DNA of 64,000 nt from Otis tarda (taxonomy: Eukaryota; Chordata; Aves; Otidiformes; Otididae): assembly GCA_026413225.1 (NCBI GenBank), contig CM048554.1, positions 10,928,001 to 10,992,000 of the forward strand, in the 5' to 3' direction. The notes below the pieces were generated by a model, which worked only from the letters and a program-made list of their open reading frames with translations, made no database searches and was not told the DNA's origin. Of the stretch, positions 61,201 to 64,000 are shown piece after piece. How positions within the stretch are numbered: the first letter of the stretch is position 1; every line of letters starts with the position of its first letter. Made by a program: the position numbers and the translations under genes.

Positions 61201-62557
61201 CCTTGTACTACTTTCTCACCTAAATCTTCCTAAAAACAAAAACAAAAACCCAAACCACCTACTGTTACATGTAGGTGACAAGTCTAAACAAACTCTTCTT
61301 CCTTGCTCCTCAGGAAGATATACACAGGCACTGATATAACAGAAACTTCTTATGTGTTACAGAAAACACTAATTTCAGGCTAAAAACTGTTTAATGATAC
61401 AGTGTGTTGCAAATTACAGTCAGGGATATGAAACTGTTGATGGAAATCTATAAAACAGTTGTCTTTGAAAACTTTTAGATTTGATAAGCTTTTCAGATCA
61501 AAATTGCATGCGTGGAATAGTCTGTCCTCTAAAAAGCCCAAGTCATGTTCAGAACAAAGATGAACTGGAATAATATATATGCTTAAAATAACTTTGTGGT
61601 CATTTGCAGGGAAGGAGGAGGATAACTCACAGGCAGAACATGCACTTAACCACAGACAAGTTCAGGAACTATGTAGCCACTTTACAATTATGCATGTAAG
61701 TAATCTTAAGGGTACTTTTAGACCAAAAAGAGAACGCTTAAAACTTTCTTCTACTTAAACAGTATGAAGAGACAAAAGTTGTTTTCTTTTAAAAAGGACT
61801 TTGAATATGAAGATCTTTCAGGAAAAAAAAAATAGGGAGTGCAAAATAACAGGTGTAGTTTGAGAATCTGAAAATATCCAGTTTTAATTTGTACTAGTTA
61901 GTTCAATCTTTTTTTTAAAATAATTTAAAAATTAAGATCAAATAATTGTAGTGTAACTAGTTCATATAGACATTGTTCAGACTCAAAAAGGATAAGCAAA
62001 ACCTAGCTCTGATGAAGGACAAAAATCAAGCCAACCTAACTGCACGCAGTATTGCACACTAAGATTTGTCTAATTTGTACTGACTTCTAAATAAGCAGAA
62101 CAGCAGAACTTCCTGTGCCATACTGAGAAGACTCAAAAAACCTTCCTGTAAAATGAGGTAGTAGCCAATAGTCTCAAAACTTGTTTACACAAGTCCAAAG
62201 GGTCAAGAATATCAGGTAATAGCCCTATCCCAGCAGTGAAATCTTCACGGTAATTGACTCTAGCTCCCAAAGGTAGACTGGAGTTGCGTCTTAGTGGTAA
62301 AGAGACATACCTCAAAAAAATCAAAGATTAATTCCAAGTTATCAGGCTCCATGGTTTGTATTGTATATTCTAGCCATCGGTCTGGCTGCAAAGCATAACC
62401 ACAGTCTGGCTGAGAGTGTCGACATTTATACTCGTTGTTACTTATTAAGGAGAACTCCACAGTGTTCGCCATTTTCTGAGGGACAGTAGGGGATGTTTTT
62501 TCTTGGCCCTCTTCGTCGTCCTCATCTTCCTCCAGGCCTTCTAGAGTCAGTTTTACT
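40242..62557 (-). CDS. GPCPD1: GPCPD1, glycerophosphocholine phosphodiesterase (3' part, 13 exons)
   Basis: Cytosolic enzyme that splits glycerophosphocholine to choline and glycerol-3-phosphate. Exons, in transcript order: 62311-62557, 61067-61229, 60845-60977, 60549-60603, 58473-58565, 56756-56833, 55544-55583, 54690-54751, 53213-53278, 52087-52223, 50820-50955, 50326-50486, 40242-40446 (with stop). All have GT/AG borders and agreeing phases, giving 524 residues. The catalytic GDPD domain is visible: 'GHRGAGN' (third exon), 'QENTIASL' (fourth), '[10 protein letters not shown]' and 'VYHD' (fifth), 'NIEIKW' (ninth). The N-terminal starch-binding-type domain (about 160 residues) lies beyond the right edge. 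The last about 30 residues ('[10 protein letters not shown]') are unlike the human end. The last intron is about 9.9 kb. No disabling change was seen. Confidence 0.95.
40447..44675. other. GPCPD1 last intron, 3' part
   Basis: AT-rich intron sequence. I see no exon, RNA gene or clear repeat apart from short homopolymer runs. Confidence 0.6.
44676..45261 (-). mobile_element. ERVL LTR, inverted copy
   Basis: Reverse complement of the LTR at 47431-48028 (for example 'ttaaccccagacagcaacta' here against 'tagttgctggctggggttaa' there). Its outer start faces the internal region, adjacent to 'gattctcctgcc', which resembles the reversed purine tract. Confidence 0.85.
45297..45314 (+). other. ERVL primer-binding site
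   Basis: 'TGGCACCCAACACAGGGC', close to the tRNA-Lys-type primer sites. Its plus-strand orientation shows that the interior is plus-oriented while the LTR beside it is not. Confidence 0.55.
45640..45827 (+). repeat. ERVL internal minisatellite, left part
   Basis: Degenerate tandem repeats of roughly 55-60 bp ('gagcaggtacacctctgaag...ctgtggccatggataag'). They continue at 46540 on the far side of the CR1. Confidence 0.7.
45828..46539 (-). mobile_element. CR1 LINE, 5'-truncated 3' end
   Basis: About 712 bp with the familiar avian CR1 tail on the minus strand. The plus strand reads 'gttggaagggacctttaaag' near the 3' end, then 'gcctgtcctcaaaggagagg' and 'tggatgcagtactccaggtg'. The 3' terminal repeat reads GATTCTACGA on the minus strand. 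Only the end of the second reading frame and the 3' UTR are present. It split the ERVL minisatellite, so it inserted later. Confidence 0.9.
46540..46935 (+). repeat. ERVL internal minisatellite, right part
   Basis: About seven degenerate units of the same repeat as at 45640-45827. Confidence 0.7.
47431..48028 (+). mobile_element. ERVL 3' LTR
   Basis: TGTGCTGGTTTTAGC start just after a purine tract, end near '...CCATACACA'. The usual TATA position ('gctcagcacacaaagctgg') is mutated, while 'cctattaagctg' stands near where the polyadenylation signal would be. Confidence 0.85.
48029..50325. other. GPCPD1 last intron, 5' part
   Basis: AT-rich intron DNA with no gene or repeat recognised. Confidence 0.6.
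53583..53612. repeat. Poly(T) tract in GPCPD1 intron
   Basis: A run of T in intron DNA. Similar A runs lie at about 53734, 56082 and 59211-59234. No retroposed body was recognised next to them. Confidence 0.5.
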
Positions 62558-64000
62558 CTGCTCAAACAGAAGTACAAAACACACTTAAGTCACAAGAATG
62601 TCTTTGGAAACACTAAAGAATTAGAAAGAAGCCTGAGTAGAAGCTCACACAACACAAGAATTCTTCTCAACACCATCATCTACAGGATAACACTCTACAC
62701 AGGAGGCCCTCACAAGAGTCAGAGTTTGCAGCTGTTGTCTAAATCTTGTTTTAGTCAGACTTAAGTGCTCAAGTCACTTCTAGAACTGGAACTCGGGTAA
62801 TTGTGAAAATTGTACTAGTGGTCTGAGAAGCAGCGCGCCACCAAATTAACAATTTGGGCTCCCAAATAGACAGCCTTGCTTCACAGACTGAGACCTATAA
62901 TGGCAAAAGGCTAATGAAAAGCACTGGAAATAGCAGTAATCATCAAGATCAATACCTGAACATTGGTGGCTGCTGCTAAGTGCACACACACAACTTTAAG
63001 TCTCACTGACAAAGCAGATAAATGTATTCTATTACACATAAACATGATAGTCCGAAGTAATTAGTAAGTCCCTTGAGAAATTCTAAATGATAATTTGAAA
63101 GTAAATTGAATGCAATTTCTGAGAAACCCTGGACTGAGAAGAATAAGCATCCCTGTAAGACTCAGAATTCATTATTATACAGAGCAAACATTCCACATAA
63201 AATGAATGATGTCAGTGATGGAAGCATATATATGAGTAATCCAAATCCCTTTCTGAAACATCTAAGCAGTAAATGGGATAAAGAGTTACCATTTAGTTAA
63301 GATGCCAATTCACTAGTAAAACTGAAGTTGTATCTCAAAGAAACAATTACAATCTTAGAATCCTTTACACTAAATCTACATTCTTAATCCCTCATTTAAA
63401 GAAGTCACAACACAGATGCTCTACAAACTTGAAAAATGACACTGCTGGAGAGGGTGACAGTCACAAAAACTACCCAGGTAGATCTAACTTTTTAGGTAGA
63501 ATGTGGAAGACAGCATTTAAGGAATGCATCCAGCTTATCAAGTTTGGATTTCAACCATCTGCTGTTACACAAGGAAAAATGGCAAAGTTCTAGAGAACAG
63601 GAAGTACGTGTTTATTTAATACAACATTCTTCTGGTGAGAGGAAAGTTAATTCTCACTGAAGAGCTGGAAGTGGGAGAAGGAGGGGAATAGAAATAAAAA
63701 TAAATCAAGGGTGAGACCATCAAAATAAGGCATACGGTACAGAAGTAACTCCCAGGTTGACTGAGTGATCTCTAAATCATTTTGACAGTGGTGTGCTGGA
63801 AGTTGCTCATATGTTACAAGCTCAAAATCTGATTTCTAGCAATTAAATACAATATTGTTTGAGGTCTTTTTAATGTTTTCCATTAAAGAAAACGGGGAAC
63901 CATAATCCTCTCCAAAAAAGATGATGCGTTGTACGTAAGATTAGGAGTAAGAGAAACACTGTTAGTCTGTCAAAGGATCTGAGAACTCCTGCTCCCCTCC
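62558..64000. other. GPCPD1 intron, upstream of first exon in window
   Basis: I looked on the minus strand for the exon preceding 'VKLTLEG' and did not find it, so the rest of the gene lies to the right of the window. Confidence 0.5.

Overview
The window looks like a bird nuclear genome. A CR1 LINE 3' end, an ERVL-type element with typical avian LTRs, and most of a vertebrate GPCPD1 gene with intact splice sites all point that way. The only gene I would call conserved and intact here is GPCPD1 on the minus strand (13 coding exons between 62557 and 40242, start beyond the right edge). Calls come from reading the sequence and remembered family features; no database search was possible.

Positions 1 to about 30600 are a tandem segmental duplication. 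Unit 1 (1-7476, cut by the window edge), unit 2 (7477-20641) and unit 3 (20642 to about 30600) are nearly identical where they align. Each starts with a defective endogenous retrovirus: a GGGCTCCTC-rich minisatellite, an integrase core fused in frame to an envelope transmembrane-subunit fragment, an intron-less LIN28B-like coding region (cold-shock domain plus two CCHC knuckles), then an LTR. After about 1.1 kb of unrecognised DNA, units 2 and 3 carry a solo LTR and exons from a syntabulin (SYBU)-like gene. Unit 1 lost that part by a deletion of about 5.7 kb. Units 1 and 2 then have a CpG island and, on the minus strand, the last exon of an APLF-like gene with stop codons. In unit 3 the SYBU-like exons run to a complete C-terminal membrane anchor. 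In unit 2 they break off in mid exon at a minisatellite-like patch.

From about 31140 to 38050 lie an LTR-like segment, a 31-bp minisatellite, a second retrovirus of the same LTR family (LTR, primer site, degraded gag, protease, RT, RNase H), which stops abruptly at a CpG-rich block, and another solo LTR. From about 38645 to the right edge the DNA is GPCPD1 (probable 3' UTR, exons, introns). Its last intron holds an ERVL element whose left LTR is inverted and whose internal minisatellite is split by a CR1.

The most unusual structure is the retroviral remnant carrying an oncofetal RNA-binding gene (LIN28B-like) downstream of env, kept in three near-identical copies. It resembles a captured cellular gene in an old transducing retrovirus, although all copies share one frameshift.
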